A stretch of DNA of 64,000 bases from Paratinospora sagittata (Eukaryota; Streptophyta; Magnoliopsida; Ranunculales; Menispermaceae). The translations under genes and the position numbers were made by a program. The stretch is from positions 14,936,408 through 15,000,407 of the forward strand of contig CM069593.1 of NCBI GenBank assembly GCA_035771175.1. Direction: 5' to 3'. The notes beneath the pieces are model-generated. The model saw only the letters and a list, made by a program, of their open reading frames with translations, did no database searches and was not told where the DNA came from. Positions within the stretch are counted from its first letter, which is position 1; every line of letters begins with the position of its first letter. Positions 35,757 through 47,400 of the stretch are shown piece after piece.

Positions 35757-36063
35757 GTGCGTAAAGATGATGCTATTTGGGCTGCGCTTATACAAAAAAA
35801 AAGTAGCGCGAGGGCCATTTATTATCTTTATATTCACATAGTTTCATTTTAAACCCATTCAGATTGGGCAGTGGATCCGTTGAGCTTAGCCCAGTCCATT
35901 TTCAACAACAATCATTGCATTCAGCAGCGCATAAGGCGTACGATAGACCGCGGAAGTATGTTTCAACTACGTATGTGCGTTAGGATGATGGCGTTTGGGC
36001 TGCGCTTATGCCAAATAAAAAAGGTAAAATTAGCGAGAGGGCCATTTATTATCTTTTCCAGAA
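35757..36063 (+). repeat. direct repeat pair in the SBPase promoter
   Basis: A block of about 85-90 bp (GTGCGTAAAGATGATG, then TTTGGGCTGCGCTTAT and GCGAGGGCCATTTATTATC) at 35757-35840 recurs at 35975-36063 with scattered changes. The offset is 218 bp, so the promoter has undergone a segmental duplication. Confidence 0.85.
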
Positions 36064-36126
36064 CCACATCTTTTTGAACGATGGAAAATTAGCCTCGACC
36101 ACATGCAATTCTATCTATTCAGCGCG

Positions 36127-36135
36127 CCACGTGGC
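36127..36135. promoter_or_regulatory. G-box in the SBPase promoter
   Basis: CCACGTGGC about 145 bp before the start codon. CACGTG G-boxes bind bZIP and bHLH factors (HY5, PIFs) and are frequent in light-regulated photosynthesis genes. The role here is inferred from position and sequence. Confidence 0.6.
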
Positions 36136-36275
36136 AGAACAATAATGCTCGTTTCGTTCGAGCTATCTTACTGCAACTTGTTTCAGAGCTCAAAGTAATA
36201 ACAGAAGACTGAAGCACACACAAACCATTCCTAGTTAGTAGTAGCAGGAAGACAGAATCAAGGTTCTTACAAGAA

Positions 36276-38633
36276 ATGGAGACAGGCATCACGTGCTACG
36301 CACGCGGGGCGTTTGTGACTAATGTTTCTTCTCATGGCTCGACGGCTTTGGTGCCACCACCTTCCATCTCTCGATCATTCAGCTCTCGGGTATATGATTA
36401 TTGTTATTATTTTTATTTGTTTGGAAGTGTTTTGTGCAATTTTGTAGAAGGAAATAGATTAGTTAATTAGTTTGAATTGAGGAAGAGAAAGCAAGCGCTA
36501 AAGAAAGTGATACGAAATGCAGAACCTAAAATCAAGTTCAATCTTTGGTGAATCATTGCGGGCAGTCTCAAAATCCACTCTTAAGGTTTCAAAGACAAAG
36601 AGTTCTTCCCTTGTCACCAAATGTGAGATTGGTGATAGCCTGGTAAGTTACATAATCTTGGGCATTCTAAAATTAATCAATCTGGTCAGAGCCGTTCAAT
36701 TATTATTTTGTGCTTTGAATAGCTAATTTTTGTTATGTAAGTCTCACTTTGATTTAATTAGTGAATCTGTTAATTGTAGGAGGAATTCCTTACAAAGGCA
36801 ACACCAGACAAGGGGTTGATAAGGGTGATGATGTGCATGGGGGAGGCTCTAAGGACCATTGCCTTTAAAGTGAGAACAGCCTCTTGTGGCGGCACTGCTT
36901 GCATAAATTCATTTGGAGATGAGCAACTTGCAGTTGACATGCTTGCGGACAAGCTTCTCTTTGAGGTCGGAAACACCAAATTACTTGTTTGCTTCCCTTT
37001 GCTCTTGTTCTTTTTGTTGTTATAATTTCAAATGAATGGTCTGAATTTTTTATTTTTTATTTTTATCTATTATTATTATTATTATTATTATTTTGTGCTA
37101 TCAAGGTTAAGATGTTCGGTTTTCAACATGTAGGCATTGACTTACTCACACTTCTGCAAGTATGCATGCTCTGAGGAAGTCCCTGAGTTGCAAGACATGG
37201 GTGGCCCTGTTGAAGGTTGTAATTGATATCAATCTCGTGTTACTATAATTCTCAAATGAACAATTAGGAAAAGATGATTGTGATTCAAATTATAATAACT
37301 GCTGCTTTTTTGTGTATGTGAACAGGTGGATTTAGTGTTGCCTTTGATCCGCTTGATGGATCTAGTATTGTCGACACAAATTTTACTGTTGGTACCATCT
37401 TCGGTGTGTGGCCCGGGGACAAATTGACAGGTGTAACAGGAAGAGATCAAGTTGCAGCAGCAATGGGAATCTATGGTCCAAGAGCTACATATGTTCTTGC
37501 TCTTAAAGATGTTCCAGGGACACATGAGTTCCTTCTTCGTGATGAAGGTTACACTGATTCCAACATATTTTAATTGCATGAAGAAAATCATTCTGTTCTC
37601 TGCCATTGCTCTTAACCATCAGAGCTTGGTGTATTTTGCTAGGAAAATGGCAACATGTCAAAGATACCACGGAAATTGGTGAAGGAAAGATGTTTTCACC
37701 TGGAAATTTGAGAGCCACTTTTGACAATCCAGAATATGACAAGGTTTTTTTATTTATTTCATGTCATATTGTTACTGGTTGTCATAAACTATTCAGTTGT
37801 TTAACCTGTGAAATTGTTTGGCAACAGCTTATCAAATACTACCTAAGAGAAAAGTACACATTGCGTTACACCGGAGGAATGGTGCCTGATGTCAACCAGG
37901 TGTGTTCAATTGTTAAAGCTTAGGCTGCATTTGGTTTTGTGATTCAAAGATAGAGAATCAATTCAAAAACAAAAATTTAGAAAACTACTTTTATCGTTTT
38001 TTAAACCAGGTTGTTGCTTTTTGAGTAGAATCTTTAAAAACTATTTCTGAATTCAACTAATCAAATGCGTTTTTTGTTTTTCCAGATATTCTAACAGAAA
38101 AAACTATATTCGAATCATAAACCAAAGGAGTCCTTAAATATACCTTGATGAAATTGCTCTAAACAAGTGATCACTTGCTTTGATACTTGATTCATCCCTA
38201 TGCTTTTGAAATTCGCTCATTGAGTGATTGGTATAACTCTTGCTCATGAGTTCTCATGGAGATGAAATTGATTCATCCCTATGCTTTTTCAATTGGCTCA
38301 TTGAGTGATTGCTAATGAGTTCTCATGGATTGCTTGTTTATGTGTCTCCAGATCATTGTAAAGGAGAAGGGTGTTTTTACCAATGTGACATCTCCCTCTA
38401 CAAAAGCAAAGTTAAGGCTGTTGTTTGAGGTAGCTCCATTGGGGTTCTTGATAGAGAAAGCTGGAGGGTACAGTAGTGATGGAACTCAATCTGTGTTGGA
38501 CAAAGTGATCAACAATCTTGATGAACGAACTCAAGTAGCTTATGGATCAAAGAATGAGATTATCCGCTTCGAAGAAACTCTTTATGGATCATCCAGACTC
38601 AAGGCAGGTGAGCCTGTTGGGGCTGCTGCTTAA
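36276..38633 (+). CDS. SBPASE: Sedoheptulose-1,7-bisphosphatase, chloroplastic
   Basis: Eight exons: 36276-36389, 36523-36642, 36780-36965, 37134-37215, 37326-37547, 37643-37743, 37828-37899 and 38352-38633, coding 392 residues, the family's normal length. The enzyme removes the C1 phosphate of sedoheptulose-1,7-bisphosphate in the regenerative Calvin-Benson cycle in the stroma. The first ~75 residues are a Ser-rich transit peptide ([13 protein letters not shown]...). The mature protein has the thioredoxin-regulated CGGTAC cysteine pair (exon 3), the FBPase/SBPase metal and substrate motif [14 protein letters not shown] (exon 5), [13 protein letters not shown], and [15 protein letters not shown]. 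These distinguish SBPase from FBPase, whose redox loop is placed differently. All phases agree and no defect is seen. Light and redox control is expected from the family; the promoter carries a G-box. Intron 7 holds a Tourist-like MITE. Confidence 0.97.
37923..38133. mobile_element. Tourist-like (PIF/Harbinger) MITE
   Basis: A 211-bp element whose ends, GGCTGCATTTGGTTTTGTGATTC and the inverse of GAATCATAAACCAAAGGAGTCC, form imperfect terminal inverted repeats. It is flanked on both sides by TTA (37920-37922 and 38134-38136), the target duplication typical of Tourist MITEs. Intron 7 of SBPase. Confidence 0.75.
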
Positions 38634-40629
38634 TTGGGCCTTGTTAAATGGCATATATTACACTTTCATTTGTGCTATTAAATCACAGTGCAACGTCCAT
38701 TCAAGTCATTGTGACAATCATTTACAGCAAGAATTAATTTTGTGTGGGGATGGATGGATCAAACAAGGAATGCTCCTATTTCATCAATATAATGTGTGTT
38801 AAAATGCATGCTCTACTATTGCTTCTTTGTTTCCATACGTTCCCAAGTGTTTTGCATTTCTGCCTTGAGTGCAACTATTTTTTGGCCACACAACAGGAAG
38901 CTCTTGATGAGACCTAAGAAAAGGGATTTTTTTTTTTTTTTTTGAGGTTAGCGGGTACCGGGGATTTACTTCTCTCTATTCTCTTTCGAGCAAGATTACA
39001 AACACTCAAGGATGTTGTTGATCAACAAATGGTGGGAAGTGTTTTGAACTCAATAAACCAACCCACCACCGGTTTTGAAACTTGGATGAATTTCACTTTG
39101 TTTTTAGTTTCAGGAAGAATTCAGCTCAGAGAATATTGTGTTGACTACAATTCCTAACAAAAACACTCGGATTTTCCATCCCCCTCCCCCTCCCAGGTAA
39201 GGTAGACCCCATTAAGGCCAAGCATGTATTTATTTATTTTTCCTAATTTAGGATATAAATGTTGAATGAGTTTATTATACAAAAAGGAAGAAAAGGAAGG
39301 AATAAATGTTGTTTTGCTTGTATGGGCAACAGAAAGTGTTACAAAGCCCAAATGCATTACAGATGGTTAACTTGGGCTAGGCTCAGGGCTGCTGAAAAGC
39401 CCATAAATGAAGCCCAATCCTAACCTTCGTCTCCTACTCTATCCGACCCAATAAAAAGTGGCGGCAGCAATATATTATTTCTTGTTTCTACCTCTCCTCC
39501 AAATGAATTGGTAACTACAATAAGCTTTTCTGTGCTTTATGAATGAATTGTTATCAATCATCATTAACATTCAATATTACATTTTACACTTCTTTTTACA
39601 ACGCGGTACCACGTAGATGATTAGCCGTTGCGGCGACACATACTTCAAAATTCTTGAGCCTATTGGATAGGTTAATAAACTATTTTTTTAATTAATTAAT
39701 TAACCTTCCCAAGTATAGGCTATAGCCTACATGTAAAAACAAAAAAAAAAAAGCAATCATATTCTCAATTTACCATAGGATCTTTAACAAAGTAGGGTCA
39801 ATTTGGGTAAAAAATCACTACACCTCCTTTAATTAATTAGCCATTTAAGCCCTAAATCTACCATTAATTATTTACACCTATGCATATATTTTCAATGTGA
39901 ACACACACTCCTTTCATGTTCTTCCCTTTCCAAGCACAACTCATTATAGCCTTCTTACTTTATCCTTAAAAAGAAAAGAAAAGAAAAGAAAAAAAAAAAG
40001 AAGAAAAGCAATACTACTACTCTTTGCTTTTGCATCTTTGCCCCATGTATCTAGTGATGATTTTCATGCAATCTACTGTAATCTTTATCACAATGAAAAC
40101 ACTCATATCCCAATATTATAAGCACCCATTGTTGTAAATTCCAATGCAACCCTTAACAAATATATATATATATATATAGCTACAAAACAGCACCCCAAAC
40201 CCAAAGATTTCTTTGGAATAAAAATAATTTGTAAATCCCTATGAAGCTTTGCCTAGGAATAATCCATGTTTTGTACCCTTCAATTCTATACTCTTTGTCT
40301 TCCTTTACAAACAGGCCAAACTCTACATTCCTTGGGATTTCTTCACCAAGAAACATAATATATTGTGAGAATATCATTGGAAGATGCATGCTTTAAGAAG
40401 GGCCCATGAGCCATGAGTGGTTGTGCAAGATGGGTGTTTTTGAAATTATAAATAACATATTGGATCCAACATGTAGGGTAGTTTTGTTTATAATGGGTTA
40501 TCATTGGATCTAAAGCTTTTTAGAGGGGTTGAAAACTTGGGAGTTGTGGTTTGTACATATGGAGATTTGATTGGCTGGTAAAAGAAGAGTCATAATAATA
40601 ATCAAGGGCACAAGAGCAACAAGGACAAC
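38634..40629. other. intergenic, SBPase 3' flank to LFS-like promoter
   Basis: Includes the SBPase 3' UTR (first few hundred bases), a 19-base T run near 38925-38943, a cluster of TGGGCY motifs at 39345-39416, a TA tract at 40161-40178 and the upstream region of the next gene. Open frames here (39897-40121 plus, 40180-40389 minus) resemble nothing I recognise. Confidence 0.5.
39345..39416. promoter_or_regulatory. cluster of four site II (TGGGCY) motifs
   Basis: AGCCCA at 39345, TGGGCT at 39373, AGCCCA at 39398 and AGCCCA at 39411. Such clusters mark promoters of ribosomal-protein, mitochondrial and snoRNA genes bound by TCP factors. No gene fitting such a promoter is visible on either side. 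Confidence 0.4.
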
Positions 40630-42400
40630 ATGGTATGAAATCGTTAAATCTTTTTTCTATCTAATCCCATATATGTATCTTTCATCATTGTAATTAAATT
40701 TCCTTTTGCCCTCTCTAATTACATTAATATATGCATTTTCATGTGTAATAATATTTGTTTGGATTAATCATAGCATAGAAAACTAAACTACCATGGTTTG
40801 TTGAACATCAGAAGGATATAATTAATCTTAAATGATGAACTCACTAATCTCGTCATAATTAATACGATTGCATAGTAAATGAAGATGAATGAGATTAATC
40901 ATATGTTAATACATATTTAATTTAAATTCCCATTGAGTTCTAGCTACTTTGAGTTGCCCTATTTATCCAATAAAGAAATTTATTTTAATTTTTTTCACTT
41001 CTTTAGAAGCTTCATCTTTGCCATTTTTTACTTTTTTTTTTTTTTTTCTTTTCAAGTGTTCTCTGCTTTTGAAGTTTTACCAAATTGATATCTTTAAAAA
41101 TATATAGAAAGAGTAAAGTTAGAATAACACCTTTGAAAGACTTTCTAATTTCGAGATCAATAACTTGGAATCATCTTCTTTGTATGCTTAGTAGGTTTGC
41201 ATGATCATTTTCCTTACTTTACCTTACGCAATTAGTAGTTTTGGCTTATAGTATTTTAGATTATAGATAATTTTATATCCTTGAATAACATTAGTTAGCT
41301 CTGTGTTTGTATATATTTATAAGAAAAATAGGCACGAATAATTAAATGGATTAAAAGATGAAATGGTGGCAAGTTAAGAGGAAGGAAAAGAAAAAGAAAT
41401 GCTAAAACGACGAAAGATATATACTTAAAATTTGTATATACTTTAATACAGTTGTTAATGATAGTTTGATATGTATTGTTGTACCCTTATTTGACAACTA
41501 TAGGTTTTAGGTTGAATGATTTCTAATATTGTATCAGAGCTTTGATTTTGTAAGAGGTCTGACTCTCCACGTGCATGATGAACTCTTATGTAATTAGTTA
41601 TAGCTTTTAGATTAAGTGATTTTTAACATTGCTAGTATTTTTTTATTTATTTTTTGTTCTTGATCATGACATGTGATGTGATAACTTGCCACATTGGGCT
41701 TGGGCATGGTTTTGGATATTGTATTTTTTGGATATTGTATTTTGGGTTATTTTAGCATTAAAAGAAAAGATTTATTTAACAAAACTAATTCTCGTAATTA
41801 ATTATGCACAAGTAGGAGGAGCCAGCAGAAGTACTGGAACCCAAAATTAAAACTAAATGGCGTGGGTCAGTAGGAGGGATAGTGGGTGCACCCATAGAGC
41901 AAGTATGGACCATAGTGTCTCGAACCAGGAGGCTCTCAGAATGGATGCCAATGGTAGAAAATTGCACCAGTTTGGAAGGAGAAGAAGACCTTCCTGGCTA
42001 CGTTCGACTGGTTTCTGGCTTCATGTTCCCACAACATCAGCAATTATTAGATGGAGATAGATCTTGGATCAAAGAAAGACTCGTTTCTACCAACCCTTCT
42101 TCCTTCACTTACGTTTACAAGATGGAAGCAAGCAACGTTGGGCTCGATGGTTCTGTCAATTCCCTCAAACTTGTGGATTATGAACATGGTACTTCTACCC
42201 TTGTTCACTGGTCCTTTGAGATAGATCCTGTGGATGGTTCTTCTGAAGATAGCATTGTTGATTTTCTCGGATTTGTTTACAAGTCTTGCATTTACAGGAT
42301 TGAAGGTGCCATTGTTGCAGCTGCTAATACATCATCAACAGAAAATTCTTGTTCTAATTCAAATGTGAATGCAAATGGAAGCAGCGTAGATCCGAATTGA
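40630..42400 (+). CDS. Lachrymatory-factor synthase-like SRPBCC (START/Bet v 1 fold) protein
   Basis: The main exon, 41816-42400, encodes 194 residues starting EEPAEVLEPKIKTKW and continuing GGIVGAPIEQVWTIVSRT, LSEWMPMVENCTSLEGEEDLP, WIKERLVS, YKMEASNVGLDGSVNSL and STLVHWSFEIDPVDG. This order is that of plant lachrymatory-factor-synthase-like proteins (polyketide cyclase/dehydrase, SRPBCC superfamily). Outside Allium they lack a known substrate and their lipid- or ligand-binding role is inferred from the fold. There is no ATG in frame upstream within this exon; an in-frame TAG (41813-41815) directly precedes it and forms a splice acceptor. The sequence AACATG/GTATGA at 40630-40634 offers a start codon directly at a donor in the right phase, giving MEEPAEV and 195 residues in total. 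That ATG-only exon is my inference; the main exon is secure. A TRIM copy lies in the proposed intron. Confidence 0.8.
41453..41628 (+). mobile_element. TRIM-like element, internally deleted (copy D)
   Basis: The first terminal repeat, 41453-41528 (TGTTAATGATAG to TTTCTAATA), is followed by the primer site TTGTATCAGAGC (41529-41540, one mismatch to tRNA-iMet). The interior and the first half of the second repeat are deleted; the second repeat resumes at about 41591 and ends TTTTTAACA at 41628. Same family as copies A-C. Confidence 0.72.
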
Positions 42401-43626
42401 TATATATATTTTTGTTTTTTGGGTCAAGGGGCCTTTTGGAATTGAGGAATGCTAAAACGATCTAAAATATGTACTCAAATCTATACTTAAACTGATGTGA
42501 TAATGCACTACATCACTACGTCAAATTTATACTTAAACTGATCCGAATTGATCTATATTTGTTCCTTATAAGTAAGGAACAAGTGAACTCTTTAGACAAC
42601 AAGTGGGCTTCATAAGCCTACTAACCTAGAGTGTGTTTGCCACAAGAGGGAGAGCTCACAAGCTTTTATGCAGTACTAGGTTGTAAATAATATTTTCTTT
42701 TTTGTTTCTCGTGTGGTGTCTTTGTCTTTTAGGCGAGATTAATCTGCATTCGAATATTGCAGAAGCATTAAGTAGCTCTTCTTAAGTTAGCGTAACTAAG
42801 GTGGACACGAGAATACTTGTGACCACCATACCAAGTGATCATTTGTCTTGAATATTATATGAAGGTGCATACTTTAATACGATCCAATATGTGCTGATAA
42901 AAGATATTTTCATGAATATTGGCTAAAAATGTCAATTTAGCCTTTTCCATGTTTTTAATACTTGTTTTCACCACCACAACCAATCCTATATATATATATT
43001 GAATACCCAGGAATATAGAAATATGAACATATGATTAATTAACATGTATATATATTCTCAGAAGAGAATATATAGCTTTATTAATTTTCCCAGTTAGATT
43101 TGCATTTGCAGTAGTACTGGTTCTAAACCATAATTCGTATAGATATGCAACAGCTGTTCCCTTGGGGTATAATTAGTAGAGAAAAAAGACGATGGTATTG
43201 GTGGGGGAACTTATTGGAATCCCTGTCTCACTCTTTTCCATATAATTTATTACTTTTTCTACCTCTTGTTCTCCAACCATAAATAAATAATTAACTCGTA
43301 AATGTTATTGTTTATAAGAAAAACAACACAAAGCAAGAGAGAAAGACAAAGAAGAGGTGTAGAGAGAGTGCAGCGGAAGAACAGAATGACAGAAAACTAC
43401 AAAACATAACAAAGCGCAGAAACAGAGTTACAGAGAGAGGTCTGTAAGGCAGAGGACATTACTTCCCCTTAGCTTCATTCCATGCTCCCCTCGTCCTCTC
43501 TCCCTATCTTTTCACTAACTAGTAATTCCATACGTCACTCTGACCCACTGCCATTATTTACCACGAAATGTTAATAAAAATACAACTACATTTATATATA
43601 TATATATGGTTTTCCCTCGGTATTCA

Positions 43627-44204
43627 CGTCTAATCTATATTCGTTCACTACAGAGACATTAGACAGCTTTTTTTAGGTGGGCACAAATTTTCATTTTAAG
43701 ACTTTCACTACTTGACCACCTATAGCACAGACTCCTGAGAATTTATATTGCATCGCATTGGGTATTATATTTTTATATTTATTAGATTATATATTGCACA
43801 TTAAACTAAATAAATCATATGTAATATCAATGAACATAAATGTATAATTACACATGTAATAATATTTTTACAGTTAGAATAATATTTTCTGTATTTATAT
43901 ATATATATATATATACGTCTAATCCGCATTCGTTCACTACAAAAGTATTGGACAACTTTTCTCACGTAGTCACAAATTTTCATCCTAAGACTTTTACTAT
44001 TTGACCACCTTTAGCACATATTCCTAAAAATTTATATTGCATTGCATTGGGTACTATATTTTTATATTTATTAGATCATATATTACACATTGAAATGAAT
44101 AAATCATATATTGTATCAATGAATGTAAATGTATAATTACACATGTAACAATATTTTTACAGTTAGAATAATATTTTCCTTATTTATTTATATAACATGT
44201 GCAA
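43627..44204. repeat. 289-bp tandem duplication
   Basis: The unit starting CGTCTAATCTATATTCGTTC at 43627 restarts as CGTCTAATCCGCATTCGTTC at 43916. The copies run in parallel (CACAAATTTTCAT, TTTGACCACCT, GGGTATTATATT, ACACATGTAA) to about 44204, with many substitutions and a TA tract at the junction. Non-coding. Confidence 0.9.
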
Positions 44205-44984
44205 GAAACCCTAATTAAAATGTTATTTGAGGTGTCAATGTATATTATTAAATTCACAATATTACAACATAATTAGAAGATGCATAATAATTTGTGTCTC
44301 CAAATGTCAAACAATTAATTGGTCCATATATAAACATTTTCTTCACTTGTTATAATAACAACAACAACAACAATTATAATAATCTACAGTACCTAACTCT
44401 ATGTTTCTGAGACGATGATATATATACACATACATAGATGAGTTTATTGTTGTTTAGATTTTGTGAACTGAAATAGTAGTTTGATATTAGATACAAACAA
44501 AATTTATTACATAAAATATAAGTTAAAATGACCTGAGCCCACAAATGATTGATTTGGGGAGAACATCAATGTCTTTTGAAATCTAGGCCAACTCAACAAT
44601 TATATATTTAATTGTTATTACTTTTTGGTTAAATATTTACCTTATTATTTTAAAAGGAGACTATGGCCTTCATCTCCAAAATATAAATTTCTTATCATTG
44701 ACATATTTTAGTTGAAGGTATATGAATATTACTTTAATGTTGTATTTTACGTATTTAATTATGAATAAAGGTAGAGAATGATAAATGTGTTTATTAAACT
44801 CGGTTCGGGTTTGAGGACAACCCGGTTCGTGAACCCGACCCATTTTCAGCTATCGCCACCCTGCCATAAAGCCAGAAATTGTTCCATGCCGGTTCTCACT
44901 TCACGTACAAATGTCAGGCAGCTTATGAAATTTTATTTCCTTCAAAATAAAAATAAAATAAAATAAATAAAGAAGAAAAGCTGA

Positions 44985-45435
44985 CGTGTTTGCCCTCGCA
45001 ACCCTGGACAGAAGGAATCCGCTGCTTTATCGTGTGGGTGGGCCCACATAGATGACGTCAGCACAGATATCACGTGCGGGGTCCACTGGCTTCAATCACG
45101 CTCATGTGTCTCTCCGTGTTCTCCCGTTTTTGGATTAATTCATGTTGCTCACCTCGTATCCTGCCACGCTATTTTCCTTTTTTTCTTTTTTTAATTATTT
45201 TATATTCCAGCACACATCGGTGGGCCGACTTTAACTGGATTGCTAATTCCGTCTTTTTCTCTCAATCCCTCCAATCACAGCTTAACGTTAGCTGTTGTTA
45301 CTGTGAGACTGACGTGCTCTGAGGAAGATACTTCCTCGGTCCCACCCCACTTGCAAGCTCCTCACCCCTTTACCATCTGCGTGTCTGTGTGGGCCCCAGA
45401 ACATTCTTTGGTCCCACTGACTTCAAATCTTGTCT
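44985..45435. promoter_or_regulatory. GC-rich non-coding island with bZIP-type motifs
   Basis: Markedly less AT-rich than the surrounding sequence. It includes a TGACGTCAGC palindrome (45053-45062), ATCACGTGCGG (45069-45079), GCTGACGTG-type cores near 44990 and 45311, and several GTGGGCCC/GTCCCAC strings. No coding frame has a recognisable domain. It looks like a distal regulatory or conserved non-coding block, but this is inference. Confidence 0.35.
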
Positions 45436-46109
45436 AGCATTACTACACCAAAAAATAAAACAAATTACTTAATTTTATGATTAAAGGAATGTGAAAGTCA
45501 TATAAACATAAAAAAGAAGTAGAAAGTGTTTAAAATTACCCTATATTACTTCTTGGACTTTTAAAAAAAAATTAAATATAAAATAAGTAGTAATGATATT
45601 GAAAAAAAATGACAAAAGTGATTACTCTATAAGTTTTGTTATTTTTCACATTATAATTTATATAATTATAATAGAGATAAATTGAAGTGGAGGAAATGAT
45701 TTCATATAGTTAATCCTATGTAGTTAAAATTATGTCTAAGCCATCTAAATATTTTTTAATTTTATTTTTTCAAATAATAACACATATATCTTTAAGATTT
45801 GTATTAATTTTAAAAATAACTTTTCTAAGCTTTAATTACATTTAAAAATAAAAATAAAAATTTGAAAACAATTACTTGACTTTTGGGTCTACCGAATTTT
45901 TTAACCCGCTAGTGGTTAGAATTTTATGTAAATAAAAGATTTTTTTACAGAGATTTACCCTTTTTATTAGGGGGACTCTATTTTTATGTTGTGAGAATTT
46001 TACTTTTTTATTATAGTAATATTTATCTTTTTGTTACCAAGTCTTTACTCTTTTGAAGATTTTAATAAAATGGAAAAACTTTGAAAAAAAAAAAAATCTA
46101 ACTCTAATC

Positions 46110-46570
46110 AAACCAAGATGAATACGCATTCCACGTGGCACCTACTATACGCGGAGACACTAGAGATGCGACTTAACTATAGTACATGCGTACAGCTCAA
46201 TCGTAGACTAACAAAGTACGGAGCGTCCACGGTGGACGTGCGCACGGGTATACGTGCGAATGAGAATATAATCAACAGTAGCGATGCCACGCACGATCTC
46301 AAGAAAGTATGATGCGACGACGACGACGTATAATAAATAAATAAATAATTCGTTTTGCGTACGTCATTTCCAATCCGACGGCTCGTATTGGGCAAAGACG
46401 TTATGTCGTTCCAATAATAGTGACTGGTCAATGATCCCGTGCGCGGGACTATGATCCTGTAAAGTAACTTCTCGTGGAGAGAGACGCCTACGTGGCTACG
46501 TCTTACTTTTTTATTTATTTATTTTAAACGCTTCCCCAGACGACGCATAAGTAAGACGGGACATTTTCGG
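46110..46570. promoter_or_regulatory. CpG-rich non-coding island with G-box motifs
   Basis: Contains TTCCACGTGGCAC (46128-46140), a dense run of CpG and ACGT (46210-46260), GACGACGACGACGTA (46317-46331), GCGTACGTCA and CTACGTGGCTACGTC (46488-46502). Small frames (64 and 84 codons) show no family resemblance. It is sharply bounded by AT-rich DNA on both sides. Confidence 0.35.
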
Positions 46571-46739
46571 CCAACTCCCCCGAACTCTCGCTTTCCCTTT
46601 CTTCTTTACATTTTCCACTTTTTCAGATACATCACTCTTCAATTATTCTTATTACTACGATTATAATTTATTTTATTTTTAAGATTTAAAATTTAAAATT
46701 AATTTAAGAGTGCAACTATTTAAATTATAAAAAAATTCT

Positions 46740-47400
46740 CGTTCTATTACATTTTTTTTTATTATAAAATATAAAAAACTATTATCTATACCCCATTAAA
46801 CTTCTCAAAACACCTTTATCATTTTCTCTCAAATTTTAACTATTTTCTAAACACCCTCTTTAACTACTCTTTATTTTTTTTTTTTACACTCAAAACCCTA
46901 AATTACTACGCCTAAAACCTTAAATCACTACAAAAATCTTTTACTTCATTGCTATGACCTCCTCTTTAACAAAAAAATAACTAAATAAAAAATGATTTGT
47001 TATTTTTATTTTATTTTATCATATTTAGTATTTAAATTACATAAAATCGAATATTTTGTTATTTTTGTTCGCGAAAACGTCTTCAAAAGTGTAAAGAAAT
47101 CGCGATTAGTTCGGAAATGTGATATTAAACTAATTGCGATAGATTTTGTCTTTTCTAACCGAACCTAATATTTTAAGTTATGTTATTTTTGACCGAACAG
47201 TTCAACAAAAATATTTTTACATTTGATTCGGTCTTGTGCGATCGAATATGGAACATTTAGTTCGGTCATGTAAGACCAAATCTCACGATAAAAAAATTAA
47301 AAAAAAAATTAATTAAAAAATAAATAAATATAGAGGCTGATATAATTATATGAAGGTATTATTAAAAATAAAAAATAATATTTTTTATTATGTAAGGAAG
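46740..47400. mobile_element. possible foldback element related to the one at 34-35.3 kb
   Basis: AT-rich arms (ACCCCATTAAACTTC near 46791; GAAGGTATTATTA near 47353 in inverse sense) surround a core with GACCGAACAG, GATTCGGTC and GTTCGGTCATGTAAGACCAAA (47190-47282). The core is close to GTTCGGTCATGTCCAACCAAA at 34773 in the other element. Arms are poorly matched, so boundaries and even element status are tentative. Confidence 0.35.

Larger units (their letters stand above)
33220..36275. other. intergenic, thioesterase to SBPase (divergent promoters plus a foldback element)
   Basis: No coding frame of interest. It contains the upstream region of the thioesterase gene, a 23-base T run at 33417-33439, a short stretch (33812-33881) resembling the OCTOPUS-like gene's leader, a large foldback element (about 34010-35310), and duplicated promoter-proximal sequence before SBPase. 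Confidence 0.6.

Noticed and set aside
40180..40389. 69-codon minus frame upstream of the LFS-like gene
   Set aside because: No family resemblance, and it lies in the promoter/leader region of a plus-strand gene.
45074..45437. Overlapping 82- and 65-codon frames in the GC-rich island
   Set aside because: No domain, no homologue recognised, and frames overlap arbitrarily; better explained by non-coding GC enrichment.
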